A stretch of 64,000 bases of DNA, from assembly GCF_000442515.1 (NCBI RefSeq), contig NZ_AQPH01000001.1, positions 62,001-126,000 of the forward strand, written 5' to 3'. The translations under genes were made by a program, and so were the position numbers. Source of the stretch: Magnetospirillum fulvum MGU-K5 (GTDB lineage: Bacteria; Pseudomonadota; Alphaproteobacteria; Rhodospirillales; Magnetospirillaceae). The notes under the pieces are model-generated. The model made no database searches and was not told the origin of the DNA. It saw only the letters and a program-made list of their open reading frames with translations. Shown here one piece after another: positions 1-8,454 of this stretch (positions are counted from its first letter, which is position 1; each line of letters begins with the position of its first letter).

Positions 1-590
1 ATGCCGCGCGCGACGATCCAATCCGCGTCGGCGGGGACGTCGAGCTGGCCTTCGTTGCCGTCGGCGCGCTGAGCCTGGGCGATGGCATTGAGATACATCG
101 TCTGAGCCATCTGCATGATGTTGCGGTCCCGCGTGATCGGCATGCAGATCGAGGCCGCTAAACGCCAGGAAAGCGCCTCGACAAACATCGGGTCGAACAG
201 CGCCGCCTCGGTCACGCGGGCGGTATAGACCAGGGTGGCGGATGCCTGATCCGTCAGCAGAATGCGTGCTGTGCCGCCGCTATTGCTCTCGACAGAGAAC
301 GGGATGCGGGTGGTCCCGGAGGTGTTGACGATCTCGCGGGCCAGCAGGCAGTCGGTCGGCAGGGCATAGAGATACGACCAGGGGGAAGGCGGTGCCTCGG
401 ACAGGGCCGCCAGCACCGCCCGCTTGGTCGCGAAGTTCCACGGGAAGTCGCGCAGTACCGCATCTCGGGCGATGTCGTAATGCAGATTGCAGGCGTTGGC
501 CTCGGCCGATCCCTCAGTCAAGGCGTCGATGGCCCCCGCGCCCAGGTGTGACAGTGCGATGTTGCAAATCTTCACGGGCGAGGAGGCCAT
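1..590 (-). CDS. Tail tubular/adaptor protein, gp11-like (partial)
   Basis: The frame is open from an ATG at 590 to the window edge, giving 196 codons and no stop, so the C-terminus is missing. The N-terminus (MASSPVKICNIALSHLG) and the later WSYLYALPTDCL segment look like T7 gp11-type head-tail adaptor or tail tubular proteins, which form the ring below the portal in podoviruses. It follows the small gene ending at 595 with almost no gap, as the next gene of the virion operon. Family assignment is from pattern recognition. Confidence 0.75.
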   Translation of the reverse strand, partial: MASSPVKICNIALSHLGAGAIDALTEGSAEANACNLHYDIARDAVLRDFPWNFATKRAVLAALSEAPPSPWSYLYALPTDCLLAREIVNTSGTTRIPFSVESNSGGTARILLTDQASATLVYTARVTEAALFDPMFVEALSWRLAASICMPITRDRNIMQMAQTMYLNAIAQAQRADGNEGQLDVPADADWIVARG

Positions 591-594
591 CGGA

Positions 595-783
595 TCAGCC
601 CTTCTTCTTGGCCGGGTCGGTGGCGGGCTGGTCGACCTCGGCAGGGGCGTTCGGGTCCCACCCGATCGGGATTTGCCACGAGGGAGCGAAATCCTCGGGC
701 CGGTCCAGATCGAAGGGCTTGTCCTTGGGACGGTTGACGCCGCCATAGAGGCCGTCGTCTTTGGGGCGCACGGTATAGGCCAT
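595..783 (-). CDS. Small phage protein of unknown function
   Basis: This 62-residue, charged, proline-rich protein has no membrane segment or signal peptide and ends in a lysine-rich tail (PAKKKG). It sits tightly between the capsid cement gene (ending at 786) and the adaptor gene (starting at 590), so it belongs to the virion operon. I do not recognise a family. Confidence 0.7.
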   Translation of the reverse strand: MAYTVRPKDDGLYGGVNRPKDKPFDLDRPEDFAPSWQIPIGWDPNAPAEVDQPATDPAKKKG

Positions 784-785
784 GG

Positions 786-1205
786 TTACCTCGGCAGGTA
801 GGAGGGGAGGATGTCGAGCTTGCCAGCCGCCGCCGCGTCGGTGGTGGTGATCACCGCCTTCAGGTCGGTCTTGACGGTACTGGGAAGCACGAAGCGGGCC
901 AGTTCCACGCCCTTGGCGATGGACCCGGACCCGGCGGCGGCCGTCAGGCTGTAGATCGTCGCCAGATCGGCATAGGCGGCGGCACCGTCGCGGTGCTGGA
1001 GCTTTACGGTCAGAGCCTTGGTGTCGGCAATGGTGATCGCGGTATTGGCCCGCACGATCACCTCCAGCGCGCCCAGGATGCCGGAAGCCTGGATCGGTCC
1101 CTCGTTGCCGTCGGCGCTGGTGTTCTGGGGGAGGGTTTGCGCGTTGGCAAGCGACTCCCCGTAGACCCGCCCAATATGGGTCAGGCCATCGGCCTTCTTA
1201 TACAT
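786..1205 (-). CDS. Bbp16-like capsid cement protein
   Basis: The protein is 139 residues. The start at 1205 is set by the ribosome site AGGGAGAA about 7 nt upstream; longer frames further upstream lie inside the capsid gene. It is rich in Ala, Thr and Val with predicted beta character, like the Bordetella BPP-1 cement protein Bbp16, which stabilises the capsid outside the major capsid protein. Its place directly after the capsid gene supports the assignment. Similarity is judged by eye and by synteny. Confidence 0.7.
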   Translation of the reverse strand: MYKKADGLTHIGRVYGESLANAQTLPQNTSADGNEGPIQASGILGALEVIVRANTAITIADTKALTVKLQHRDGAAAYADLATIYSLTAAAGSGSIAKGVELARFVLPSTVKTDLKAVITTTDAAAAGKLDILPSYLPR

Positions 1206-1219
1206 GCTGGATTTCTCCC

Positions 1220-2161
1220 TTACGCCAGGGTGACGTTCGATTCGGTGGCGCGGTAGAGGTTGTAGGAGGTGACGAACGGAACGCCGCCCCAGCTCTCCAG
1301 GGTCCGATCGATGTTCTTGTCCGCCGGACGCATCTGAACGCGGCCATCCTTGAACGACCGGCACAGGGCGTTAACCACGTCGCGGTGGGCCAGCAGCATC
1401 GTGCGGCCCGAATCGGTGGCGCGAACGTCAGACAGCAGATCGTCGATCTGCGCGGCGGTCGGAAGCTTGTTGTTGGTGATGTCGATGTTGACGATCGCGC
1501 CGACATTGCGGTCGCCGGTAATCATGAAGCCGAGATCGGTCTTCATCCGGACGCCGTAGCCCAACTGCCCGGCCGCGTTGATCTTGTAGAGCGATCCGCC
1601 GTTGATCGCTTCGGTGTCGAACAGGACGCCGTTGCCGAAGCCGTTCGGATTGTGCAGGCCGGTGCAGACGCCTTCCTCGAACCGCACCGCGACGATCGAA
1701 TAATTGGCGTTGGCCGACCCGCCCGCCGAGTAAGCGTTGCGGGGCGTGGTGGTGGCGAAGCGGTCCAGCACGTACTGACGCAAGTTATTGACGACGATGG
1801 TGCGCTCGGTGGACTGACCGGTGGCCTTCAGGACCGGGGCGGTGCGGTCGGCGAACCATTTTTCTTTGCCGCCATACTGCCGGGCTTTGTCCTCGGTCAC
1901 CTCGATCAGGCCGCCCATCTTGGCCAGGTCGAACTTGATCAGGGCGGTGGTGCTGGTGACGGACGGCAGCGGCTCGTCCATCGCGACGAAGCCCATCGCG
2001 TCGGCACTGACCAGCTTTTCGGCGGCATGCCACAGATCGTGGGTGGCGGCCTGGAACGGGATCAGGTCGAGGATCGGGGCTTCTTCGGTCAGATGGTCGA
2101 TCTGCTTCGGCTGTTTCTTCGACTTCTCGAGCGAAATCGCTCGCAGGGTATCAAGGGGCAT
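1220..2161 (-). CDS. Major capsid protein (BPP-1 Bbp17-like)
   Basis: The 313-residue protein forms the icosahedral shell. Its start (MPLDTLRAISLEKSKKQ) and its position between scaffold and cement genes match capsid proteins of BPP-1-type podoviruses. It has no protease domain. The intergenic distance to the cement gene is 14 nt and that to the scaffold gene 27 nt, so the three are co-transcribed and probably made in coordinated amounts. A BLAST or HHpred match to HK97-fold capsids would settle the family. Confidence 0.8.
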   Translation of the reverse strand: MPLDTLRAISLEKSKKQPKQIDHLTEEAPILDLIPFQAATHDLWHAAEKLVSADAMGFVAMDEPLPSVTSTTALIKFDLAKMGGLIEVTEDKARQYGGKEKWFADRTAPVLKATGQSTERTIVVNNLRQYVLDRFATTTPRNAYSAGGSANANYSIVAVRFEEGVCTGLHNPNGFGNGVLFDTEAINGGSLYKINAAGQLGYGVRMKTDLGFMITGDRNVGAIVNIDITNNKLPTAAQIDDLLSDVRATDSGRTMLLAHRDVVNALCRSFKDGRVQMRPADKNIDRTLESWGGVPFVTSYNLYRATESNVTLA

Positions 2162-2188
2162 GGGTGAATCTCCTTGGGGTGATGGCGG

Positions 2189-2923
2189 CTATTTCGCCTT
2201 GCTGAAAACGTCCCGATAGAAATCCTCGGTCGAGACAGCCGAATCGGCACCAGCGGGAGCGGTCGCCCCGACCGGCCCCGGCTCGGTGACGGTCAGACCC
2301 GCCCGATAGAAGGCGCGGACGATTTCGGGATGATTGCCCAGGCCGGTACCACCCGGGTTTTCTTCCGGGTGGTAGGGGTTGAGCAGGGCCCGCAACTCGG
2401 GGGTGCCGAACTGCGCCAGCCCCCGGCCGGCGATCGCGAGGCTCTTCGCGAAATTGGCCCCGCCGTATTCCTTGTCGGTCTTGGCGGTGTTGACCCATTC
2501 GGCGGCCATCGCCTCGCGGGCGGCGGTTTCCTGTTTGATCTGTTCAACTTGAAAGGAAACCAGCTTCTGCGCTGCTTCCTTCGACAGGCCGAGATCGGCA
2601 GCCAGAGACTTGAAAACGGTGGCCCGGGCCTGATCGACCGGAAGGCCGCCGGTGTCGAAATCGCCATAGCTCTCGGGGGTGATAGCGGGGACTTCGGTGC
2701 CGCCTTCGGTCTTTCCGTCTTTCGCCTTCGCCGGATCGCTCTCGGTCGGGGGCGGCGACGGATCGGCCGGTTTTTCGCCACCGGACGCCGGAGCAGCAGC
2801 GGCAGGCGCGGGATCGGCAGGGGTGGCGGAAGCAGCCGGTGCGACCGAGGCGGACGGGGTGGCAGGCTGGCCGCCCGAACCGCCATCTTCGGCGGCGCGG
2901 AGCAGGCGGGGAAATCGGAACAT
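2189..2923 (-). CDS. Putative capsid scaffolding protein
   Basis: This 244-residue protein has a long Ala/Pro-rich low-complexity N-terminal part (roughly residues 12-80) and a charged helical C-terminal half. That composition, and the position directly before the major capsid gene, are typical of podovirus scaffolds, which guide procapsid assembly and then leave. A GGAGG ribosome site lies just before the ATG at 2923. The function is inferred from position and composition. Confidence 0.72.
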   Translation of the reverse strand: MFRFPRLLRAAEDGGSGGQPATPSASVAPAASATPADPAPAAAAPASGGEKPADPSPPPTESDPAKAKDGKTEGGTEVPAITPESYGDFDTGGLPVDQARATVFKSLAADLGLSKEAAQKLVSFQVEQIKQETAAREAMAAEWVNTAKTDKEYGGANFAKSLAIAGRGLAQFGTPELRALLNPYHPEENPGGTGLGNHPEIVRAFYRAGLTVTEPGPVGATAPAGADSAVSTEDFYRDVFSKAK

Positions 2924-2933
2924 GCGCGCCTCC

Positions 2934-3530
2934 TCAGATCACGTAATCGGTGGGGGAGGTGGTGGCCTCGACGACCTGCCAGTCGGTGGCGAGCATGTCG
3001 GTCTGCGAGGCCAGCCAGCCCATCAGGATTTCACCGCCAGCCGTCTTCATGGTGATGGCCGGAAGGACGGTCGCCATTCCCCCATTCTTTCGAGCGAACT
3101 CGGCGTTGTGAGGAGACCAGAAATTCTCGGCGGGGACTTGACGAGACCCGTCGCAGGAGAGCGACAGCCACATCCCCTTGCCTTTCCAACCCTCGCGGAC
3201 GACGCGCTGTCCGGCTTTCAGCGCCTCGATGGCAACGCCAAAATCGAACGTGCCGGTGGTGTTCCAGCGGGCGGGTTCTTGGCCGGGCAGGTGATAGCCC
3301 GCCTCGAACGCATGGGCGGGCGACAGAGCGCTGTATCCGTCCTCGTACTCGACGAGGTAATGACCCTCGACCGGCCCCTGCCAGCGGGCGAGGATGTTGG
3401 CTTTGACGTTGATCTCCTCGCCCTCGGTCGTGGTGACAAGCCGATAATCCTCGGTCTCGCCGTGGATTACCTCGGAGATGGTGGCAATTTGCGCAGCCTT
3501 GACGCGCTTGTGGCACTGATAGGTCAGCAT
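2934..3530 (-). CDS. Tad2-like (DUF2829/MW1434) phage protein, possible anti-Thoeris sponge
   Basis: The start at 3530 is supported by TGGAGGAAAG directly upstream, giving 198 residues. The C-terminal domain (about 94-190) has the DUF2829 pattern: FDFGVAIEALKAGQRVVREG (95-114), then WKGKGMWL, and later WLASQTDMLATDWQVVE. Members of this family include Tad2, which sequesters the cADPR-type signal of Thoeris immunity. The N-terminal part (about 10-80, with GHYLVEYEDGYSALSP) is a second small beta domain seen on other phage proteins. A terminator precedes the gene, yet it lies among virion genes. Whether it binds Thoeris signals is untested. Confidence 0.78.
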   Translation of the reverse strand: MLTYQCHKRVKAAQIATISEVIHGETEDYRLVTTTEGEEINVKANILARWQGPVEGHYLVEYEDGYSALSPAHAFEAGYHLPGQEPARWNTTGTFDFGVAIEALKAGQRVVREGWKGKGMWLSLSCDGSRQVPAENFWSPHNAEFARKNGGMATVLPAITMKTAGGEILMGWLASQTDMLATDWQVVEATTSPTDYVI

Positions 3531-3545
3531 CTTTCCTCCAGAATC

Positions 3546-3570
3546 AGAAAGGCCGCCCAATTGGGCGGCC
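3546..3570 (-). terminator. Intrinsic terminator between Bbp19-like and Tad2-like genes
   Basis: Positions 3551-3570 form a perfect 20-base palindrome, GGCCGCCCAATTGGGCGGCC. Read on the minus strand it is followed by TTTCTG. It lies between the gene ending at 3602 and the one starting at 3530, so it could attenuate transcription into the scaffold and capsid genes or separate two transcripts. Confidence 0.65.
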
Positions 3571-3601
3571 CTGGTTGACGATCAAACGGCGCTGTTCTGC
3601 G

Positions 3602-3916
3602 CTATCTCTCCCTGCTGGCATGCATCGCCAGCAATGCCCCGGCGGCCAGTGGATCGGCGGCCATCATCTCGCGCAGCAGCCACAGGCCCGCCCAGCGGAT
3701 ACCTTGCTGATAGGCGGCGACACCGGCATCCGTGGGCACCGCTCCGGACGATAGAGGACCAGTCGCGTCGAGAAACCGCATCAGCACCCGATTCCCCTCG
3801 GGGCTCTCCATCAGCGTCCGCAGGTCGGCCAGATCGCGGGAGCGGATCGCCTCGGCTGTTTCCAGGCCATCGGCTACGGCGGCGGGGTCGCCCGCATCGA
3901 AGGGAGCGGCGGTCAC
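3602..3916 (-). CDS. Bbp19-like small phage protein
   Basis: The GTG start at 3916 overlaps the stop of the upstream gene by four bases (GTGA), giving 104 residues. The centre and C-terminus (RVLMRFLDATG, then AAYQQGIRWAGLWLLREMM) resemble the Bbp19-like family found next to portal and scaffold genes in BPP-1-type phages. The exact role is unknown. The longer overlapping frame in this stretch lacks such features and is a shadow. Confidence 0.65.
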   Translation of the reverse strand: MTAAPFDAGDPAAVADGLETAEAIRSRDLADLRTLMESPEGNRVLMRFLDATGPLSSGAVPTDAGVAAYQQGIRWAGLWLLREMMAADPLAAGALLAMHASRER

Positions 3917-4269
3917 GACGCGGCCTCGATCGGTTCGATTTCGGCCAACGCCAACTGGCGCATAGCCCACGCGGCTTGCTCCGCCGTCTCGATCTTGGTG
4001 CTTTCCCAGAACCTGACGTAGCCGCTTTCATAGACCTGGGTATCGACCAGGATTTGGTCGGGCTCCTCGCCCCGCAATTGGTTTGCACGGTCGTTTAGCC
4101 ACCGGGCGTATTGTCGCAGATCGTCGGAAATACGCAGAAGCTCGTCCGCCGTCCAGGGGCGGTCGTGCCCCTCAAGGCGCATCGCATCGGAATCACCAAC
4201 CAACGCAAAGGCCGGGTTCTCAGCTTCGCGCCTCCGTTGCTGCCGCATTTGGGCCAGATCGATAGTCAT
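3913..4269 (-). CDS. Phage protein of unknown function
   Basis: This 118-residue, mostly helical, acidic protein has no signal or membrane segment. Its ATG overlaps the end of the portal gene (stop at 4266) by four bases, and its stop overlaps the next GTG. The arrangement indicates translational coupling within the virion operon. I recognise no family. Confidence 0.72.
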   Translation of the reverse strand: MTIDLAQMRQQRRREAENPAFALVGDSDAMRLEGHDRPWTADELLRISDDLRQYARWLNDRANQLRGEEPDQILVDTQVYESGYVRFWESTKIETAEQAAWAMRQLALAEIEPIEAAS

Positions 4270-5975
4270 CCCACCGCCGCTCCCAGCATGGCGGTCAGCG
4301 CGTTCTGTCCGCCGGTGTCTGTTTCGCTCAACACCTTGGCCGCCTGCGCCCCAGTCTGAGCGGTCGTGGCGGCATTCTGCATCGCCTGCATCTGCTGCAT
4401 CTTCGCCTGCATCGAGGCCCGGGCCTTGCGGATGTCGGTGACCTTGTCGTCCGATACCACCATCTTGACAGGAGCGCCGATGGCCTCGCGGTATTCGTCG
4501 ACCGTTTGGTCGAAATCAACCTTGTCCAGCACTTCAGGCTTCACCGCGGCGAGGCTTCCGACGAACGACATCAGGCGCTCGATTGACCCGACCGCGACCG
4601 ACTTCTGCGCTTCGGCCAGGATCGAGATGTACTCGACCCGGAGTGGCTGACCGGCCAGCGCCTCTGGTGGCGGCGGGAGCAGCGGGCCACGCACGCCCAG
4701 CGCCCAGAACGGGGCCGACTTCCTGACCATGATCCCGAAAACGCGGTCGATCAGCGGGTCGAGCAGTTCGTGGTGCAGGCGCTCGAGTACCGGCCCCAGC
4801 ATCAACAGCTTTTCCTGGCGACGCGCATCGATCTCGGTGGCGGTGACGTTCGATCGCTCGATGTCGGTCACGATCATCCAGACGTCGGCATAGAACGCCT
4901 GCTGAATGCGCCGCCGGACAAAGTCCATCGCGTTCTGCATCTCGACCGTGCGCGGCTGCACCTCGTACATCGACCGGATGCCGCCGTTTCCACCCTGGCC
5001 GGTGTCGTCGACGAAATTCACCCCGCCGGGCAGGGCATTGATCGGCGCGCCGCGCAGGGTGGTCGGTGCGGTCAGCGGCGGGTTGACCATCTTGTCGATA
5101 GCCTGGGCCAGCCGCTTCTCCATCACCTGGAGCTGCATCACATCGCCCAGGGCATCCATCGCCGGGGCGCGGCCATAGATGTCGGACCCGGCCAGATGCC
5201 AGCGCGGGCACATCGCCGGAAATTCGTCGTAACCGCCCTCGCGGAGGAAGGCATCAACCCGTCCCCCTTTCTCGAACCAGACCTCGACGAACGGCTTTCC
5301 TCCCGCCTTCCGGCTCGGCTCGATGGCATGAACGACCTCGACCCATTCGTCGACACGGCCCTTCCGGTACTGATCGCGGACAGACTGGCTCACCGCGTCT
5401 TCACCGAACTCCTCGACCAACTGGCCGACGGTCATGCTGTATTCGCGGTAGAGGGTGTCGACCTGACCGGCGCTGTTCTGCGCCACCCAATATTCGCCTG
5501 CCGTCAGGGTCTGGCAGGTGATGATCGGGCCTTCCGGGTCCATGTTCTCGTAGACCAGCATCGCCGCCGTTCCGAACGCGGCCAATTCCTCGTAGACCGA
5601 GTAGAGCGCGTTGTAGAGGCTCGATCGGTTGAACACCTCGCGCATCAACCGCTCGACATCGGACAGCCACGTCTTGACCTCGTCGTCCTCGGCCAGTGCG
5701 GGATCGGGAGCGCCGAGGCGGAACCAGGGCCGGGCCGGGCTGGTGACGCCGGACATCAGACCGGACGCCAGGGTGCGATGCGCGATGGTCCCGGTGTTGT
5801 CGATGATGTCGCTGTTGCGCCGGTCGCCCTTATTGCGATCCGTGGTCAGAAAGCGGCCCCGACGCGGCAACAGGTAGGTGGAGATATCCTGCCAGTGGCT
5901 GACAAACGATGACCGCTCCGTCTTCAGTGCGTCAAGGCGGCGCAGATAGCGGGCACGGCGGTCGGTGTCGGCCAT
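4266..5975 (-). CDS. Portal (head-to-tail connector) protein, podovirus type
   Basis: The 569-residue protein is the dodecameric portal through which DNA enters and leaves the capsid. The N-terminus (DALKTERSSFVSHWQDISTY, then LLPRRGRFL) and the segment with ASGLMSGVTSPARPWFRL are hallmarks of the Head-tail_con family of T7-like phages. A Met/Gln-rich helix (about 515-540) near the end fits the barrel region. Length is in the usual 500-600 range. It lies downstream of terL with one small gene between. Confidence 0.92.
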   Translation of the reverse strand: MADTDRRARYLRRLDALKTERSSFVSHWQDISTYLLPRRGRFLTTDRNKGDRRNSDIIDNTGTIAHRTLASGLMSGVTSPARPWFRLGAPDPALAEDDEVKTWLSDVERLMREVFNRSSLYNALYSVYEELAAFGTAAMLVYENMDPEGPIITCQTLTAGEYWVAQNSAGQVDTLYREYSMTVGQLVEEFGEDAVSQSVRDQYRKGRVDEWVEVVHAIEPSRKAGGKPFVEVWFEKGGRVDAFLREGGYDEFPAMCPRWHLAGSDIYGRAPAMDALGDVMQLQVMEKRLAQAIDKMVNPPLTAPTTLRGAPINALPGGVNFVDDTGQGGNGGIRSMYEVQPRTVEMQNAMDFVRRRIQQAFYADVWMIVTDIERSNVTATEIDARRQEKLLMLGPVLERLHHELLDPLIDRVFGIMVRKSAPFWALGVRGPLLPPPPEALAGQPLRVEYISILAEAQKSVAVGSIERLMSFVGSLAAVKPEVLDKVDFDQTVDEYREAIGAPVKMVVSDDKVTDIRKARASMQAKMQQMQAMQNAATTAQTGAQAAKVLSETDTGGQNALTAMLGAAVG

Positions 5976-5978
5976 GGA

Positions 5979-6197
5979 TCAGCCTCCCAGCAAGGTTTTC
6001 TTGGACGTCTCGGCCTGCCCGAGGACGCCCTGACCGCCGGTAAGCAGCGTTCCCCCCATCGTCGATCCGGCGGCGGCAAGCTGCTTCCGCGTGGTATCGC
6101 TGGCCTGCTGCACCTGGGTCGAGGCCAGCTTGACCGGCTCCTTCGGCGGCTCCTGCGTCGGAACCGAGGGGGTGCTTCCCCCGCCACCCATGCACAT
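5979..6197 (-). CDS. Small Gly/Pro-rich phage protein
   Basis: This 72-residue protein starts MCMGGGGSTPSVP and has a proline-rich segment followed by a polar helix. Small proteins with this MC-GGGG start commonly lie between terL and portal genes in podophages of alpha- and gammaproteobacteria; the function is not known. Spacing is 14 nt from terL and 3 nt to the portal gene. Confidence 0.72.
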   Translation of the reverse strand: MCMGGGGSTPSVPTQEPPKEPVKLASTQVQQASDTTRKQLAAAGSTMGGTLLTGGQGVLGQAETSKKTLLGG

Positions 6198-6211
6198 ATC
6201 GAAAAACCCCT

Positions 6212-7765
6212 TCAGCTTTGCGCGAACGATTGGCGCGGGTCGTATTCGGAGCGGGCGAAGGTCGTTTCTTCGCGCCCCACCTTCATCGTGCGCCGGTTGG
6301 CATAGACCACCGCGTCACCCCGGTCGGGGCTGCGGCCGATCCGTTTAATCAGCTCATCCTTACCCTCGATTAGGATGCCGCTGCTGGTCAGCGTCCATCG
6401 CGGCGCAGCCATATCTGCCAGCAACTCGCGATCCGGCGGCAGGGCCAGTCCATCGCCGTGCACCGGGTCGAGTGCCTCGCGAAACTTCCACCACAATTCG
6501 GCCCGTAGGTTTGCAAACCCCAGACGTCCAGACTTGTCGCGGGCATGGGACTTCGCCGCACCATTCAGGCCGACCACCTGCACACCGGCTCCTTCCAGAT
6601 GGTCGTAAACCGATGCTCCGACGCCGATCACGTCGAGTTGGATCGGCGCACCGTCCTTGACCGCGCCGACTGCCAGGCCAGCGACCAGCGGACCGTTCGG
6701 GGTGGCCGATCCGGGCCAAGCCTGCAACTCGGCGAACCACACCCCATGACGAGGAGACAGGATCGTCTTGTCCTGTCCACCCCGGGCGATGTCGAGGCCG
6801 AGCGCATCCATCGGCTTTCCCTGGCCACCGTCCGGACGCCACCGCGCTTGCGCCGCCTTGATCCAGTCGGTCGGGATCACCTGGAAGGCGTTGTCCTGCT
6901 GCATGGCGGCGAAATCTCCGTGGCGGAAGGCGCTTCTCAGGGGCTCGGGCAGCATGTCCAGCGTGGCCTCGTAATCGCTTCCAGCCAGGAAGGCGTTATC
7001 CTCGACCCGGGCGGGAACGAAGGTCCGGCTTTTCGGCCGCAGAACCTTGCCCTCGTGCTCGACCGGCTCCGGTCCCGGAACCTCGACGTCGCGTCTGTCG
7101 ATCGAGACGAACCACCGCAGTTCTCCCGGCTTGGCCGGGTTCGGATGGTTCCGATCCAGCCAAGGGCCGAAATAGTCGATGATCCAAAAACCCTCGGTGT
7201 CCGTCGGCGGGTTGAACGCCAGGATCACCCGGCACCGCTGCCCCGGAACCGTGGTGCGGTTCCAGGTCATCAGCATCCGAACCTGGAGTTCCAGGAAGTT
7301 TGCCGCCTCATCGAAGCCGACCAGATCGAACGGACGCCCCTGGAATTTCTTCCAGTCACCCGGCCTGGGCACCGCACCGAACCGCACTGTCCGTGCTACC
7401 GACCTGATCTTCCGACCGCCAGGAACCCCTGCCAATCTACCCCGCAGCGTCCAGGTCCGGCGCTGGCGGGTGAACCGTCCGGCATCGCCGACAATCTCGC
7501 CCGATCGGTCTTCCAGGCCCTCAAGCTGCGGCCCTTCCCGGCGGTAAATCACCGCCCTGCGATGCATCGTCAGCGCCGCGCCCAGCAACAGGTCCGTTTT
7601 GCCGCCACCGGCAGCACCGCCATACCCCAGAACGTCAGCCGGGCTTAACAGGGCCTCGATCTGCGGCAGGCTGGCCGGTGTCCACAGCGGATGTGCCAGG
7701 AGGGTCGCCATCTCCCGGCGCTGCTCCGGCGTCGAGGATCGCAACCAATCGCGCAGTCCGCTCAT
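6212..7765 (-). CDS. terL: Terminase large subunit
   Basis: The 517-residue DNA-packaging motor has an N-terminal ATPase and a C-terminal RNase H-like nuclease. The Walker A motif is GYGGAAGGGKTDLL (about 48-61), and Walker B with the catalytic acid is FDLVGFDEAANF. Nuclease motifs are DALGLDIARGG and a late GDAVVYA segment. The start at 7765 lies inside the 3' end of the terS frame with GGAGG 11 nt upstream; an internal Met at 7711 is possible. Length and motif order are normal. Confidence 0.95.
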   Translation of the reverse strand: MSGLRDWLRSSTPEQRREMATLLAHPLWTPASLPQIEALLSPADVLGYGGAAGGGKTDLLLGAALTMHRRAVIYRREGPQLEGLEDRSGEIVGDAGRFTRQRRTWTLRGRLAGVPGGRKIRSVARTVRFGAVPRPGDWKKFQGRPFDLVGFDEAANFLELQVRMLMTWNRTTVPGQRCRVILAFNPPTDTEGFWIIDYFGPWLDRNHPNPAKPGELRWFVSIDRRDVEVPGPEPVEHEGKVLRPKSRTFVPARVEDNAFLAGSDYEATLDMLPEPLRSAFRHGDFAAMQQDNAFQVIPTDWIKAAQARWRPDGGQGKPMDALGLDIARGGQDKTILSPRHGVWFAELQAWPGSATPNGPLVAGLAVGAVKDGAPIQLDVIGVGASVYDHLEGAGVQVVGLNGAAKSHARDKSGRLGFANLRAELWWKFREALDPVHGDGLALPPDRELLADMAAPRWTLTSSGILIEGKDELIKRIGRSPDRGDAVVYANRRTMKVGREETTFARSEYDPRQSFAQS

Positions 7766-8252
7766 CCTCGGTCACGGCCTCCGCGTCGTCGTCATCGCCT
7801 GCCACCTGATCGCCCGGCAGAGCCACGCCATCGGCGGCGGCCTGGGCGATCATCACCCGGGTGCGAGCCAGCGCCCCGGCTGTCCGGGCGTTGCGGTTGA
7901 AAGCGGCGTCGAGCGATCCGCCGCTGGTTTTGCCCTCATCATCGCCATCGTCGGGGCTGGCCTCCGGAACCGGTGCGGCCTTGTGCGCCCGAAAGGCCCG
8001 TAACTCGGCGGTGCCCTGAAGGATCGCCAGCCGCTCGCCCTGGGGCAGGGCGAGGAATTCCCGGTCCTCCTCGGTCAGGAGCCGCGACCAGACCCCGTGT
8101 TTGCGGGCGTTCTGGTTTCCCATCTGGTCGATTGGACCGGTGCTTTTCCCGCCATGCATCCGACACCTCCCGTTCCGCATGGCGGGTTGACGGCACGGTT
8201 CGCCGCTGCGGGTCTTCGCGCCGCAGAGGGGATGATCTGGAGGGACTGGCAC
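7635..8252 (-). CDS. Putative terminase small subunit / HGG-motif protein
   Basis: The frame is open from 8312, but an intrinsic terminator hairpin occupies 8262-8300, so I place the start at the GTG at 8252 (about 205 residues). The N-terminal part has a cysteine-rich motif (LCGAKTRSGEPCRQPAMRNG) and HGGKSTGP, a combination frequent in genes directly upstream of terL. The C-terminal half is acidic and low-complexity. It overlaps terL by 131 bases. The DNA-recognition role in packaging is inferred from position. Confidence 0.65.
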   Translation of the reverse strand: MPVPPDHPLCGAKTRSGEPCRQPAMRNGRCRMHGGKSTGPIDQMGNQNARKHGVWSRLLTEEDREFLALPQGERLAILQGTAELRAFRAHKAAPVPEASPDDGDDEGKTSGGSLDAAFNRNARTAGALARTRVMIAQAAADGVALPGDQVAGDDDDAEAVTEDERTARLVAILDAGAAPGDGDPPGTSAVDTGQPAADRGPVKPG

Positions 8253-8261
8253 ATCACCGGG

Positions 8262-8300
8262 CCGGAAAAAGAAAACGCCCGGCAGGTTTCCCTCCGGGCG
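8262..8300 (-). terminator. Terminator upstream of terS, possible antitermination point
   Basis: CGCCCGG-c-AGG (8276-8286) pairs with CCT-CCGGGCG (8291-8300) around a TTTC loop. On the minus strand it is followed by TTTTCTTTTTC. It lies just before the terminase and virion genes, where a late-gene antiterminator would have to act. Confidence 0.72.
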
Positions 8301-8386
8301 CTCGTGTTGCACTTCGAAAAGTCAAACATTCAGTCGGGAATTTGTCAAGGGCTGCATAATTTTAGTCTTGCGTCTCAGTCAAAAAC

Positions 8387-8402
8387 GTCCTATTTTTAGG
8401 AC
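8387..8402 (+). promoter_or_regulatory. Inverted repeat, likely operator
   Basis: GTCCTA (8387-8392) and TAGGAC (8397-8402) form a perfect inverted repeat around TTTT, 52 bases before the rightward gene at 8455. A TTGTCA element at 8343-8348 could be part of a promoter, though no good -10 is evident. The helix-turn-helix protein encoded at 8878 or the Ros-like protein at 9107 are candidate ligands. Confidence 0.4.
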
Positions 8403-8454
8403 ATAACGGATGGGGACTGCCCCGCCGATTACCGGGCAAGGAGGCCCTGGGACA

